Notes under the pieces: generated by a model
What the model saw: the letters and a program-made list of their open reading frames with translations, nothing else
The model's database searches: none
Told to the model about the DNA's origin: nothing
DNA from: Gremmenia infestans
Taxonomy: Eukaryota > Ascomycota > Leotiomycetes > Helotiales > Hamatocanthoscyphaceae
DNA: 64,000 nucleotides
Assembly: GCA_032629725.1 (NCBI GenBank)
Contig: JAFEVB010000022.1
Coordinates: 1,116,001-1,180,000, forward strand
Direction of reading: 5' to 3'
Shown here: positions 36,539-47,437 of the stretch, piece after piece
How the letters are laid out: every line of letters begins with the position of its first letter
Numbering within the stretch: position 1 is the stretch's first letter
Program-made: the position numbers and the translations under genes

Positions 36539-38017
36539 TCAAACAGACTTTCGGTCCTCTCTCACTGCATGACCGTTGCCGCTAGCATAGCCATTGGTGT
36601 ACCCATTGATGTGTCCATTGGTGTGTCCATTGACTTGGCCATTCATGGAAGGAGTATCTCCCTGAGGATACACTGAAAGTGGAACCACCTCAGGGATTGA
36701 GAAAAATATGCTTGGCCATTTAAGCACATATTCATCTTGTCTCTCGTTTAAGCAGTGGCGAAGCCAAACTCCCCAAACAAGATAGCAGTAAGCTCCATAG
36801 CCTGTCATTAAATGCCTGTGGGTCTATTAGTAAATTGATTTTCAAAAGAAAGGGAAAATAGACTAACCACCATCCGTGGCCCTCGAGGATTATTCCCCAA
36901 GGAAGACCAATGTGATGTCTCCAACGCCGGACCGTGCCACAGTACTTGATATCCAACGCCCAAATACCGAATCCGCCAAGGAAAATCGACAGGCCAATGC
37001 CCACCATCAACCACATCTCGTTCAATATTTTTGTATCTCTCTGTGCATTCACCAAGCGCTCTGATGTCGACAACCCTTCAAACTTTTGTGATGCCGATCC
37101 GTATTTCTTTTTGAACGATGGCCGGATGTTCACCTCCATAACGTACATGCTGCGAAAGAGAATAAGGGCTGTGAGTATGGCGAAGGCATTCTGGTGGAAG
37201 TCTGGGTCTTGCAGGTAGTGATAATAAAGCTATTGCCCGCAATCTTAGCACGTAATGATAATTTGAGAGAGATGTGACATACTGTAATAAAAATAGCAAG
37301 CGAGGCCAATCCGACACCTAACAGCTGGCGCACCAGGCGAGACTGGGAGAAAGAAAATGTTGCATAGCACATGAGGCCTACGAAGACAGGAGAGTCAGCT
37401 TTGCTTCTTCAATAGATTTCTAGGAAGCAGAAATGAAGTTGAGACCGTTTTTGAGGCAAGGTTCTAGGAACATTCTCTGACTTCAGACTTGTGCTATATT
37501 TGGTAACATGTTGGATTTAGGTTGTCTTACAAGCCGTGTATATCATTGAAAGCTCATCCACGAGCTGCATTGGATCTGTGAGCACGAGTCAGCATCTCAA
37601 TGGCTTCAAAAAAGAGCTAGGATTTTACATTTCAATGTACTATGGAAAGCAGAGCTCCCAACACCAACGAGCAGATCTGCGAAATCATCAGAGTTTCTCC
37701 CATGCTAGTAATTTATTGGAACTCCTTACACCCTGCAAACGCCACCAAGTAAACGCTGTCATGTTCGTACTTTAGACAGTTGCGAATGCCCTTGGTCCCC
37801 AGATATACGAAGAGCAGGTTCGTGAGAGTGTTAACTATTTCGGCAGAGTAAATTGTCGCATAATAGTCCTCTGAAATATACATTAGCATTGTAGCCTTGT
37901 GATCAAGGGGAATAATGCCATACCCTCACACCAGTTTATCGTGGAAGTAACGGGCGCCCAATAACCATCCTCTGATTTCGCCCGAGGATACTCGAAGGAG
38001 GGCAGTTTGAAACCCAT
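36539..38017 (-). CDS. YPC1: Alkaline ceramidase (YPC1/YDC1 type)
   Basis: ER/Golgi seven-TM amidase that splits (phyto- or dihydro-) ceramide to sphingoid base and fatty acid. Seven exons: 37924-38017, 37730-37870, 37629-37676 (48 nt), 37531-37575 (45 nt), 37283-37377, 36868-37229 and 36539-36815; 353 residues. Family motifs are all present: STINWCEEDYY, SAEIVNTLTNLLFVY (Ca/Zn region), LVGVGSSAFHSTLKY, MQLVDELSMIYTACLMCYA, and the metal-site motif EGHGWWHLMTGYGAYCY. The Ser of SAFHS, Asp of VDELS and the His pairs of AFHS and HGWWH form the expected catalytic zinc site. The extreme C-terminus is an odd NGHTNGHINGYTNG repeat, not seen in yeast proteins. Substrate preference (phyto or dihydro) is not decidable here. 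Confidence 0.94.
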
Positions 38018-38798
38018 TATGACAGCTGCAACGGGTTAATATGATGCTGAACAAGCAACGCTACTGTGCCTGCAGGTCAATATGGATGTATAGAAATTGT
38101 GATGCCCGGCTGTTCGGAATCCTGGGTGTTCGTAGGATGGCTGGCTGTAAGGGAGTTGCACGAAACCTTTGCAACTTCGAAGCTTTGTGTTTGGCAGGAC
38201 GGGTAACACATTATTTCCGCAGAGGGAAGGCGCCCTTCTTGTAGAGCAAGCTCAGGAGAGAAAGCTCCGATTGCTTAGCTATCCTGGTAAGGCACTTTCT
38301 GAATGTGGTGGGCTGTCTAGGTAATGGGCCCAGAGCTGCAACGTCATGCATATTGCCGATGTGCCTTTCGGAAAAAGCGGGCGCTACTCGTATGATGGAG
38401 GGATGTTACCGCACCGTTGAGGTCTTTATCAACAATGGGCAGCAGGAGAGTTTCCTTTTTTTTTAACCTCACCGACCTTTTGCGTCTTTTAAGTCATAGT
38501 CTTGAATAAGTCCGTATCGACTTTTACTATCTCTTCATAAGGATATTTTGGGGTTTTAAAAGGATGTGATAGATTTGAATTTCGAATGCCGGAACTATCC
38601 CCGCAAGATGACGAACCAATGAAATACTACCTAGGTAAGCTTCGCATACTACCCCTCTACCACGTGACCACACTCACCTGACTTTCAACGATCGCATCAC
38701 GAAGTTTTGAGACCGCGTTTAAGCTTCCCCTTTCCACCTACCTAGCTGGATTTCATCATTCGCCCTCTCCCTCCCAAGCTGCGATATACTCGGGCGAG
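38018..38798. other. Divergent intergenic region (ceramidase / prefoldin 1)
   Basis: 780 bp shared upstream region. Contains a T-run near 38456-38464 and C/T-rich leader sequence before 38799. No gene seen. Confidence 0.55.
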
Positions 38799-39372
38799 AT
38801 GTCTATTCCAAACGAAGCTCTTCAAAAGGTAAGTCGTGTTGTGTTGCAATTCAAAAGCATGACTGGCCTCCTCCCCTCCCGATTGAGATACAAAATAGAC
38901 GCTGATGCTTCACAATATAGCTAGTCCAAGAAATTGAGACTCAAGCAATACAAGCACAACAACAGATCAACACCGTCAAATCGCAAATCGGCCTCAAGCA
39001 GCGCGAGATCCGCATGCTCCAGTTGACCTCCAGCGAGGTATCCACCCTGCCATCCGATACACCAGTCTACGAAGGTGTGGGTAAAATGTAACCTTACCAT
39101 GCCTCTCCTACCTCACCCCCCCAGATATCTTCCTTTTCCATTTCCGTTCACATTCATGCCCAATCTAGTCCACGGGATCCCAATGCTTACTAACGATTGA
39201 CAGGTTTGTCTTCAGCCCTATAGCCGAAGTCGACAAGAGGCTGACGACGGAAACCTCGGAGCTGAAAACGGACGTTGAGAATCTGGGGAAGAAGTTATTG
39301 TACTTGGAGACTACGCATAAGAACAGTCGCGAGCATATCGATCAAATCTTCAATAGCGGAGGACGAGGTTGA
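38799..39372 (+). CDS. PFD1: Prefoldin subunit 1
   Basis: Beta-class prefoldin subunit. Three exons: 38799-38828 (30 nt, MSIPNEALQK), 38921-39087 and 39204-39372; 121 residues, the usual size. The two long helices and one beta hairpin are visible: LVQEIETQAIQAQQQINTV, RMLQLTSSEV, VYEGVGKMFVFSPIAEV (the hairpin), and LKTDVENLGKKLLYLETTH. The exon 2/3 junction rebuilds GKMFVFS. A second prefoldin subunit (5) lies about 18 kb to the left; they are not adjacent, so this is more likely coincidence than clustering. Confidence 0.93.
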
Positions 39373-40932
39373 GGTGGGGATAGTGGGAGGATTCATGAGG
39401 TTGTTGGCGTAGCGGTCAACAGTGGACCAAAGCATACAGTATCCTACGCTGACGCTATGCCCGAAATATGCAAAGTACTCCACAATTAGAAATCCAAGCC
39501 TTGGATTCCCAGGATTCTTGCTTCACCAGCGCAAAACCTTTCTACCTACTTCGTACTTCGTACAATGGCGTGGCTTGTGGCATGTCGATCAGTACAAGTT
39601 GGGGTCCAAAAGTATCAACAGGATCAACGGGAAACCCGCGCTTCCTCGAACACAAACAGAATACCAAAAATACCAAAAATACATTTTATCAAAGTAGTGG
39701 AATTTGCTTTCAGGTTTCCTTAAATTATGGCCAATTAGTGACCAACAAGCTTGCGACCATGAGACGCTTCTTCTTTGGCGTTTGGGGGCCGTTTTGAAGT
39801 AGACCACCAACATCCCGGCCCGCTGAACGACCTTCCTGAAGACCTGGGATTCGCCGCTTCTAATTTCTGAAGCAGCGAGATGATGTTTATCCATGCGGGC
39901 CGGTCCAGAGGGCGTATCGCGAGGTATCTTTTTACTTCAAAACACAATCAATAGGACCTCATTGTCTTACTGTACTAAAATGCCCGGTGGAAAGTGAAGC
40001 ATCAAACCAACATGGCATTCTTTAGTCCAACTCTCGCGCGCTGTAGGGCAGCAGCAGCAAATAGAGTAACTTCCACTAGGCCCAGAAGTGTAATCCTCCG
40101 GAGTTGTTCAAGCATGCTCACAGGTTCCATGTACGATTGGGAGGCTCGAAAGGTTAGTTTTCTGCACGTCTTGCAGTAGCGGACGACTCCAATACGCATA
40201 TACGCAAATTCTTGCCCTTGGAAAAGTAAACTCTACCCCTCATCCTGGTCTGTGCCGCCCACCAGCTTGAAGAGAAAAGAGGAGAGGGAAGATGTCGGAC
40301 GGTGAGGAGGCTGGAAATAATTACTGTACTGTAGCCTCGTAAGCTAGACTTGACCATCAAGTGATCAAAGCAGCATTCCTCTTGGCTGCTCTGCTTAAAG
40401 TGACGGCGGCACAGGCCCATGTTTTGGCTTCTTGGGTCTACTGTATGGTACAGAAGTATACGCCCCCTGCAGGGCTGATCAAGTAGGTATAATTTATGGG
40501 CACGTTCACGCTGCCGCAATACCTGGGTAGTCCGTAGATATCTTTTGCGCTTTCTAGTCTCATTTCCCCGACCCTTTAAAGTCAGCCCGCACCCACATCT
40601 GCTGACACCTTTCCCCTCTGCCACACCCACTTGCAATTATTACTCACAAGAGCATATTGTTTGCCTCCTTTGAATAACGCCCCGTCTTCTTACAAACATT
40701 CTCGCGTCTATATATATTTTTGTTGTCTGTCGCAAACCGAGAACTAAGTCTAGTTTACCAACCTCCTCCGTGCCCCTTATCATCTGCGGGGTCCCGAAAC
40801 CATACATTAGATAGTGGGGGTTCGCACAGCCCTACGCCCTGTTTCTTCGCAAAACAACCGCAAAAACTCAAGCATCTGGTAGCCTTGCAGGCATAACTTA
40901 TTTATTCCAAACCTCAGCCTAGGACAATAAAG
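39373..40932. other. 1.6-kb intergenic region with one possible exon relic
   Basis: No complete gene. The stretch 40012-40179 (+) encodes MAFFSPTLARCRAAAANRV and on, with an Arg/Ser/Ala-rich start that looks like a mitochondrial presequence, and a good donor (AAG|GTTAGT) at about 40155; I found no partner exon. Near 40680-40930 the sequence is the leader of the next gene. Confidence 0.5.
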
Positions 40933-42297
40933 ATGTCGTCTTACTATTCCTACAGCGACGAGGAGGATCTCGACATCCGCGTGCGCAGAGGCCGAGCATC
41001 TCCACGCGTAACCCCCGTTGTCTATCCCGAGCACCGCTATGCGCGTCCCCCAGCGCGTCCCTACTACGACCACCCGAGCGGCAGCGGGTATCTGGTGCCC
41101 CAGATGGGCGGTCCCTTGCAAAGATCGCGTTCGACGGGGCATCGAACAAGTCCACCGCCACCACCACCACCTCAGCCTATCGTGATCAATAACCGCGTCT
41201 ACAATGATATCGACGACGACGAGCACGAGCGCCGGGAATACCTACAGCTGGCTCCTAAGCGGTCCCACCACCGCTCGCACTCGCACTCCCGCTCCCGCTC
41301 TCGCTCGCATTCGCGGGTTTCCTCGGGCCATTCCTCACGCGATAGTATGGATAGGCGCTTGAGGGAGGAGTATGAGATTGAGCGCGCACGTGACAAGGCG
41401 CGCAGAGAGTACGAGGCGGAGCTGGTTCACACAAGGAGGGAATACGAGTTTGAGAAGTCCAAGACGAAGAAAGATCTTGAGCTGGAGAAGACGCGTAAGG
41501 AGCTCGAGGCGTTTAAGCTGGAAGCTGAGCGCGAGGCCGAGGAGAAGCGGCTGAAGAAGGAGATGGAGCTTGCTCGTCTCAAGGAGGAGAAGCGTAGAGC
41601 AGAAGAGAGGAGACGTGCTGAGAAGGAAGCGGATGAGGCGGTGGAGAAGTGGAAGAAGAAGGAGGCGGAAAGGGTTGCGAGGGAAAAGAGGGAAGAGGAG
41701 GAGGCGATAGAGAAGATCAAGAGAAAGCAGGCGAGGGAGAAGGAGGAGGAGGAGGCGGCTATGGAGAAGTTCAAGAGAAAGGAGGCAGAGAGGGTTGCGA
41801 AGGAGAAGAAGGAGAAGGAGGAGAGGGATAAGGAGTATGAGAGGAGGCTAGAGCAGGATCTGAGGAAGTCTGGACTGGATGAGAGGCAGATTGCTGTTAT
41901 CACCAAGAAGGAGCAGGCCATCGATCCCAACAGGCCTACATACACCAGAATGTCCCGCAGACATCTCTCGATCGAAACACTAAACAAGTACAGGATTGAC
42001 TACACTTTCGATCAGGTAAGAAGAGATCCGACACGACGTCCCTTGACAATTGCTAATACCAAACAGGATCCTGACTACATCTTGATCAAACGCTGGGTTC
42101 CCGAGTTCGAGCAAGACTTCCTCTGGTCCCACACCAGGGAAATCCGAGAGCGCAGAAGGCCAGCATTGATTGCAATTGAAGACCGCAAGCATCACCACAG
42201 CGAGCCGGAATTCGAATTCGTCAGAAAGAAGGAGCATAAGAGGAAGCCATCTCCTTCTCCGCTATTGGCTTACTTGGCTGGTGGGAAAGGTCGCTAA
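40933..42297 (+). CDS. Fungal coiled-coil protein of unknown function
   Basis: Two exons, 40933-42015 and 42067-42297, 437 residues. The intron (42016-42066) is 51 nt with no in-frame stop, so an unspliced message would add 17 residues. The order is: Tyr/Asp-rich start (MSSYYSYSDEEDLDIRVRR), a Pro-rich patch (eight consecutive Pro after HRTS), a Ser/Arg/His repeat (HSHSRSRSRSHSR), a long single charged coiled coil of about 190 residues rich in E, K and R (about 140-330), then a short globular end: RRHLSIETLNKYRIDYTF, joined to DPDYILIKRWVPEFEQDFLW and SHTREIRERR. The conserved-looking C-terminal segment suggests a real family, but I do not know its function. Confidence 0.88.
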   Translation: MSSYYSYSDEEDLDIRVRRGRASPRVTPVVYPEHRYARPPARPYYDHPSGSGYLVPQMGGPLQRSRSTGHRTSPPPPPPPQPIVINNRVYNDIDDDEHERREYLQLAPKRSHHRSHSHSRSRSRSHSRVSSGHSSRDSMDRRLREEYEIERARDKARREYEAELVHTRREYEFEKSKTKKDLELEKTRKELEAFKLEAEREAEEKRLKKEMELARLKEEKRRAEERRRAEKEADEAVEKWKKKEAERVAREKREEEEAIEKIKRKQAREKEEEEAAMEKFKRKEAERVAKEKKEKEERDKEYERRLEQDLRKSGLDERQIAVITKKEQAIDPNRPTYTRMSRRHLSIETLNKYRIDYTFDQVRRDPTRRPLTIANTKQDPDYILIKRWVPEFEQDFLWSHTREIRERRRPALIAIEDRKHHHSEPEFEFVRKKEHKRKPSPSPLLAYLAGGKGR

Positions 42298-42907
42298 GAC
42301 AAAAAGGGGGGAATAAAGATAAGGATAAGATTGGAATTTTGGGCGTAATGGGATATGGTTGGATGATAATGGAGTTAACGAATTATGACCGTCGATTTAT
42401 CTGGCTATTTGCTTCGTCCTGCATCTTTTTTGAATGGAAAATATCTGCTCAATATCAATAGAAAACAAATCGAATGAACAGCAGTGATTTTTTGCTTGCA
42501 ACTACTTCTGTAAAGCTTAATGAGGCAAAGTACTCGGTCCGTCCCGACTGAATCGGTGAATAACGCCCGAATAATACAATGTCATGGGGCAATACTTTGC
42601 CTATATATTGAGTGGCAAATGATGACTGGAAACGTGAAAGGCAGCAATCTGACCGCACCAAACGCCCCCAACGTGGCAGAACTCGATCAGCAGAACCATG
42701 TTTCTGGAAGCCGAGGTTGTACAAGGCTTTTCGCTCATATCAAGTGATGCTCTGATCAAGGCTCATGCCCCCTGACAATGCCACCAGAAAGGCGAGGTAT
42801 TCAAAAGGATTCAACCTGCCCAAAAACCTAACCCCTTGCCTGCTGATTGATATCTTTTGTTTATCCAGAGTGGCACCTCTTCCGTTCCTATCATACCCGT
42901 CGTAATC
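42298..42907. other. Convergent 3' intergenic spacer
   Basis: 610 bp between the ends of the coiled-coil gene and HEM25; no gene seen. Confidence 0.55.
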
Positions 42908-43935
42908 TTACAGAACCTGTGTCCCCTGCGTATCCGTCCACGCAAGGTCTGCCCTCCTAATAAGCTCCTCATACAACGTCCAAGCCAACGCTGAACTAAC
43001 AGCCTTCCTCCCCATCCGCAATCCCAGACCATCAAACAGACTCTTAAACCCATCATCCCTAACCATAAGCCTCGCCGCAAGCCAAATATTCAAGTACTTC
43101 TTCGGCTGCAGCTGGATCCGCGTTTTAATAGCATCAAATGGATTCGTAAACGCCGTAGCCATCCCTGCCGCCAAAATCCCAGACCCAAAATTTATACTCG
43201 CCGACGTGCTTCCCTTCATCCCTACTGGAAGTTCGCCCGGAATCGGTACTTTTTGAACCAACACACTAAGGCGCTTCTTCAGCTGCTCGTAGAACAAAAC
43301 GTATAGACCTGCGTATGGCGCATCGCGTATGGCAGTTGCTCCAAAGCCCGAGAAAAACCCTCGCACGCCCTCAGTTCGCAGGATATCTTTGCTTGCAGAA
43401 GCAAGAGATTTGTATGCGTAGAGACTCGACTCATACCGCACCTTCATAATCGTCATCGGCATAAGTATAAACCCCGCCGATGCCCTGGCTAAGGCACCCG
43501 TTGTAAGGTTCGCCAGATTCGAGAGCTTTGGCAACGCGGACGAGTGATTCGCCCCATGTTTATCCACGGCGCCGATTTGAGCGAGGAGGTTTGAGCGCGC
43601 GACATTCTGCCGCAGGGCGTTCAGGGCTGTGAAGTATATAGCGGAGCCGAAACCGGTGCGTAGTGCTGAGGGGACGGTGCCGCGCCAGAAAGAGAGGATT
43701 GAGGGTGAGGAGTGGGAGATTTCGCGGATGGTGGTTAGGAGGGAGCTGGACCCGGATTGTTGCACGCGGGTCTTGAGGAGGTCGGCTGGTTGCAGGAGGA
43801 CGGCGGAGAGGACGCCTGAGCCGAGGCCTGCTACAAAGTGGAATGCTGTGGAAAATTAATATGAGGTCTTGAAGAACATGTTAAGAGACAGAACTTACAT
43901 GCAGATGACTTTCCCGCTTGGCTGCCATTTGACAT
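42908..43935 (-). CDS. HEM25: Mitochondrial glycine carrier HEM25 (SLC25A38)
   Basis: Mitochondrial carrier that brings glycine into the matrix for 5-aminolevulinate synthesis, the first step of heme biosynthesis. Two exons, 43899-43935 (37 nt, [12 protein letters not shown]) and 42908-43845; 324 residues. Three repeats of two TM helices each can be seen with carrier motifs: [12 protein letters not shown] in repeat 1, [13 protein letters not shown] in repeat 2, and [19 protein letters not shown] in repeat 3. Other markers are [54 protein letters not shown] and [21 protein letters not shown]. These agree with SLC25A38 rather than with other carriers. The start is 477 bp from the nitrilase start, head to head. 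Confidence 0.95.
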
Positions 43936-44412
43936 TTTGAGTTTCTTTTAGACTGGCATTCTTTGGGCAAAGTAGCCAGAAAGCAAGCTTACGGACTTGA
44001 GCTCATTGTCTCTTTTAATACTATATGCCAATGCTGACTCTGCACGGTTCTTTGGCAGCAGGTGGGAGTCAGAAGAGAAGGGAAGGAAGAACTCGGAGAA
44101 GATTTGTGATCCACCGTGATCCTGCACGTCATCGCGACCAGCGACGCGGCTGCACATGATTTTGTACTCTTGTAAGTTGTACAGTAACTCCCGTATTCGT
44201 TATTCCATTAAAATCGGGAGAAAAGCTTCCTTGAGGTCAATTGCTAGTCTTTATCGAGTCTGTCTTTTCTTTCATGCTCCCCGAAGCTGAATTAAATCGC
44301 ATTGCACTGTCACCTGAATTCTGGAGATACTGAGCTTTATTCTGAGAGCTTTAAAGCAGTTATATTTCCACCATTTCTGTGATCGAATTGCTTACTTTGA
44401 AAGTCACAGTCA
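43936..44412. other. Divergent promoter region (HEM25 / nitrilase)
   Basis: 477 bp between two start codons, presumably carrying both promoters. No gene seen. Confidence 0.6.
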
Positions 44413-45519
44413 TGGCAATTGCAGTGAGCTTTCATGTTTTCTCTATTGGTATTCAGTACTGAAGTTCTTCTTTCACAGGCAGTAGGACAGCTCTGCTCGA
44501 CAGCATCTATGAGCCACAACCTAGCTCTCTGTCAAAGTCTAGTAAAGAAAGCTGTTGAAGCAGGTGCAAAAGTAAGCTGTTCATCCCATATATACATTTC
44601 TATCAATCCAAAACGCATTTTCCCCTATCCTCGCCCAGAGATGAATGAAAAGTCTTTCCCTCCCATCTCATCTCACGGCCCTTCCACAGGCACTGTTCCT
44701 CCCGGAAGCAACAGACTACATCGCCACCTCGCCCTCGGAATCCCTCTCCCTCGCCCTCCCCATGTCCAGCTCCCCCTTCGTCCTGGGTCTGCAAAAGTCA
44801 GCCCTCGAAAACAAACTAGCCATAAACGTCGGCATCCACGTGCCGGCCTCCAACAACAAGCTCTTCAACCGTAGCTGCTGGATCAACGAGAACGGGGAGA
44901 TTGAGAGCTATTATGATAAGCTGCATCTGTTTGATTATGGGGCGCTGAAGGAGAGCAACAGTGTTGAGGGCGGGAAGGATATTGTGAGGCCAATAGAGAC
45001 GGTTGTCGGGAGGGTGGGGTTGATGATTTGTTTTGATGTGAGTTTTTCCATTTCAACTCTATGATTCTTAATTACACGGCAGCAAGGGATGTTGAGAAGA
45101 AAATGCTGTAGCTCCGTTTCCCAGAGATCTCCCTGGCGCTCAAGCGCCAAGCTGCACAGATAATCACATACCCATCCGCGTTCACGGTCCCCACTGGGAA
45201 AGCCCACTGGGAGATACTACTCCGTTCAAGAGCGATCGAGACCCAAGCGTATGTGATTGCTGCCGCGCAAGTCGGTGCGCACAACGAGAAGCGGACTAGT
45301 TATGGACACTCAATGGTCATTGATCCTTGGGGCAAAGTGTTGCTTGATATGACTGGGGAGGGGAAGGAAGCGGATATTGGCGTTGTGGATATTGATTTAG
45401 AGTATAGAGAGAAGATCAAGAGTCAGATGCCTTTGCTGAGGAGGACGTAAGTTTCTTTTTCTGTTTGGTATATTGAGTGCTAATTTATATCCTTCAGAGA
45501 TGTATACCCAGAAGTGTGA
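44413..45519 (+). CDS. Deaminated glutathione amidase (Nit1/NIT3 nitrilase family)
   Basis: Carbon-nitrogen hydrolase of the Nit1 branch that repairs deaminated glutathione. Five exons: 44413-44424 (12 nt, MAIA), 44479-44571, 44690-45037, 45112-45446 and 45498-45519 (22 nt); 269 residues. The catalytic Glu-Lys-Cys triad is in place: Glu41 in LFLPEAT, Lys112 in YYDKLHLFDYG, Cys149 in MICFDLRFPE. Other markers: GWRY-type motif replaced by IETQAYVIAAAQVGAH, and YGHSMVIDPWGKVL. Ends with TDVYPEV. The first exon carries only four codons; it was assigned because it gives a Met directly before AVGQLCSTASM. The gene is tail-to-tail with OPI3. Confidence 0.93.
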
Positions 45520-45918
45520 GAAGATTGTATAGCTTGTGGTTAGCTAGACTCGTTGTTTCAGACGAAAGCAAGCTCTGTGAGTTTAGAATCGAGGATTTCC
45601 TTGGTAGTGTGAGTTTGACTAGAGTTCACCCATGAGGGAGATTATGACTATCCAATTTCAAACTACGGTTGGTGCTTTTGGGAATTAATGCAATGTTTTT
45701 GATAGTCGAAATATTACCCCCAATTCACAACCCTGACGCCCACAATGCATAATAGTTGATATCTATGCAAAGGCCATTCAATGTTGAACCCGCCTTGGTA
45801 TCACCTTTTCACCATGCATGTATCTTCTCTCACAGGAACGCGAGACAACTTCAACTCACCTCCAGTCATCATCCCCTTTCATCCAGTTCCATCCTCTCAC
45901 CTCCCCACCAATCCCCAT
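45520..45918. other. Convergent 3' intergenic spacer
   Basis: 400 bp, A/T-rich left half and C-rich right half; no gene seen. Confidence 0.55.
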
Positions 45919-46715
45919 CTACAACTCCTTCTTACGCAACCCCCCCTTCGCCTGTGCCCTCGCCCTCTTCGCATAAATCTCCCCCGTAAACGGATCCTCA
46001 AACCTCAAAGCCACCAAATAGACAGCCAGCACCTCAAGCGTCAATAGCACACCAGCCGGCTTCCCAAACAGCAACGCCGTGCCCAAAAAGCTCATCGTGC
46101 TGCCATAGTACATCGGCGCACTACAGACATTAAACGGAAACCCGGTAACCATGTCATCCATCAAGATGCCGAAATAATCACCCAGGTAGGTACCCGTGAC
46201 GCCCAATGCCCACATGGATGATATAACAAGCGTGTTTCCAGCGGCGAGGAGGCCGTACGCAATGTAGGTTGCGGCGGGTGTTTGGAGGGCTGGGTGGGTT
46301 GGCTGCGAGCGGAGCGCGCGCTCGTAGAGAAAGTCGCGGAATATACCGAGGGAGAAGATGGTTACTGCAAGGCCGTAGCAGGCATACCGTGACTTGCCGC
46401 CCGCGAGCTTGGTGAGGACTTTGTTGTGGTATTCTGCGGTCATTAGAGGTGCTCGTTAGTAAGGTGGGAGGAGATGGGTATGTATGTACCTTGTCGGGCT
46501 ACGGTGCTACAGGACGTTAGCTATTGTGATAATGAGGGATGAGGGGTGTATTGGGACGTACTTCCAAAATATGGGGTTGAATGCAATTGATGCTGCCGCG
46601 ACTGTGAGGGGTCAATAATTGTTTGAATCGCAGGATATGTTTGCATATACGTACTTGCAAGAGACTTCTGGTCGAAGTCAACCAGAGGAGTATTGTTTCC
46701 CAGAAAGCTCGTCAT
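45919..46715 (-). CDS. OPI3: Phospholipid N-methyltransferase OPI3
   Basis: ER membrane enzyme that carries out the last two methylations of phosphatidylethanolamine to phosphatidylcholine (class II phosphatidylethanolamine N-methyltransferase). Four exons: 46655-46715, 46562-46601 (40 nt), 46490-46506 (17 nt, encoding NTVARQ) and 45919-46433; 210 residues, as expected. Spliced markers: LAIAAASIAFNPIFWNTVA, RQEYHNKVLTKLAGGKSRY, RDFLYERALRSQPTHPAL, YGLLAAGNTLVISSMWALG, GTYLGDYFGILMDD, and FNVCSAPMYYGSTMSFLGTA (SAM-binding region). Four hydrophobic segments. Exons 2 and 3 are very small, but each fits the phases. Confidence 0.94.
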
Positions 46716-47437
46716 GATTGCGAACTGAGATTGAGGATTTGCAGAGAGGAAAGTTGCAGAGAAGGTTTATGAGAAAGGTTGGTAGTTGTTGTTCTTCTGG
46801 TTCTACTTCTAGGCAAATAGAGTGAATAAATTGGGCGAATCACGAGCTCCTCTGCAGCCATGACGTTGAGAAGCGAGGTCAGCACGCAGCTCAGCTCAGT
46901 ACAGTACAGCAGAAGCCTCACCAAGTACACCTTTTTCCAAAGTTTAGAGTATATTTAGGTACAGCTTTCGTATAATCTATAACGATATAATAGCAAAAAT
47001 GCCCCTCTGGTAGATGAGCTGTGAATTTCTAGTCCAAAAGCCATCTTCACAAGTCCACTCAAGAAGTACCTAGGTAGGTATAATTGGAAGAGGCGATGGC
47101 GATCTCCCTTTTCACTGCGGGGAAGTTGCAAGCGAACGATTTTCAGGTGAATGTCCGAGTAAGGTAAGTAAGTATTTGTTATTCTTAGAGTCTGTTCCTC
47201 GCTATGCTTTATTTTATACAATGCGTGTCTCAACACCCAAACTACTTTTAGAGGCCCCATCCCTCACGCGTAGCCAACTTCGGTAGTCAGTATACATTAG
47301 CGGCTCTGATCATGGGCTTAGGTTTTTTTGCGATGAAAGTGATCCCAGCATTGAAGCTTTTTTGCAGCCGCGGTCTCTTTGTCAAAACTCGCCCGCTTCG
47401 GTCTCGCTCTCCGACGTGCATTCTCGGCTGGGCTGTC
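46716..47437. other. Intergenic region upstream of OPI3
   Basis: 720 bp holding the OPI3 promoter and the RXT2 3' end. A GTACAGTACAG motif is at about 46899-46910. No gene seen, and I could not see a clear inositol-choline response element. Confidence 0.5.

Noticed and set aside
41427..41987. 186-codon Ser/Phe-rich frame on the - strand
   Set aside because: Mirror of the Glu/Lys/Arg-rich coiled coil of the + strand gene; low-complexity shadow.
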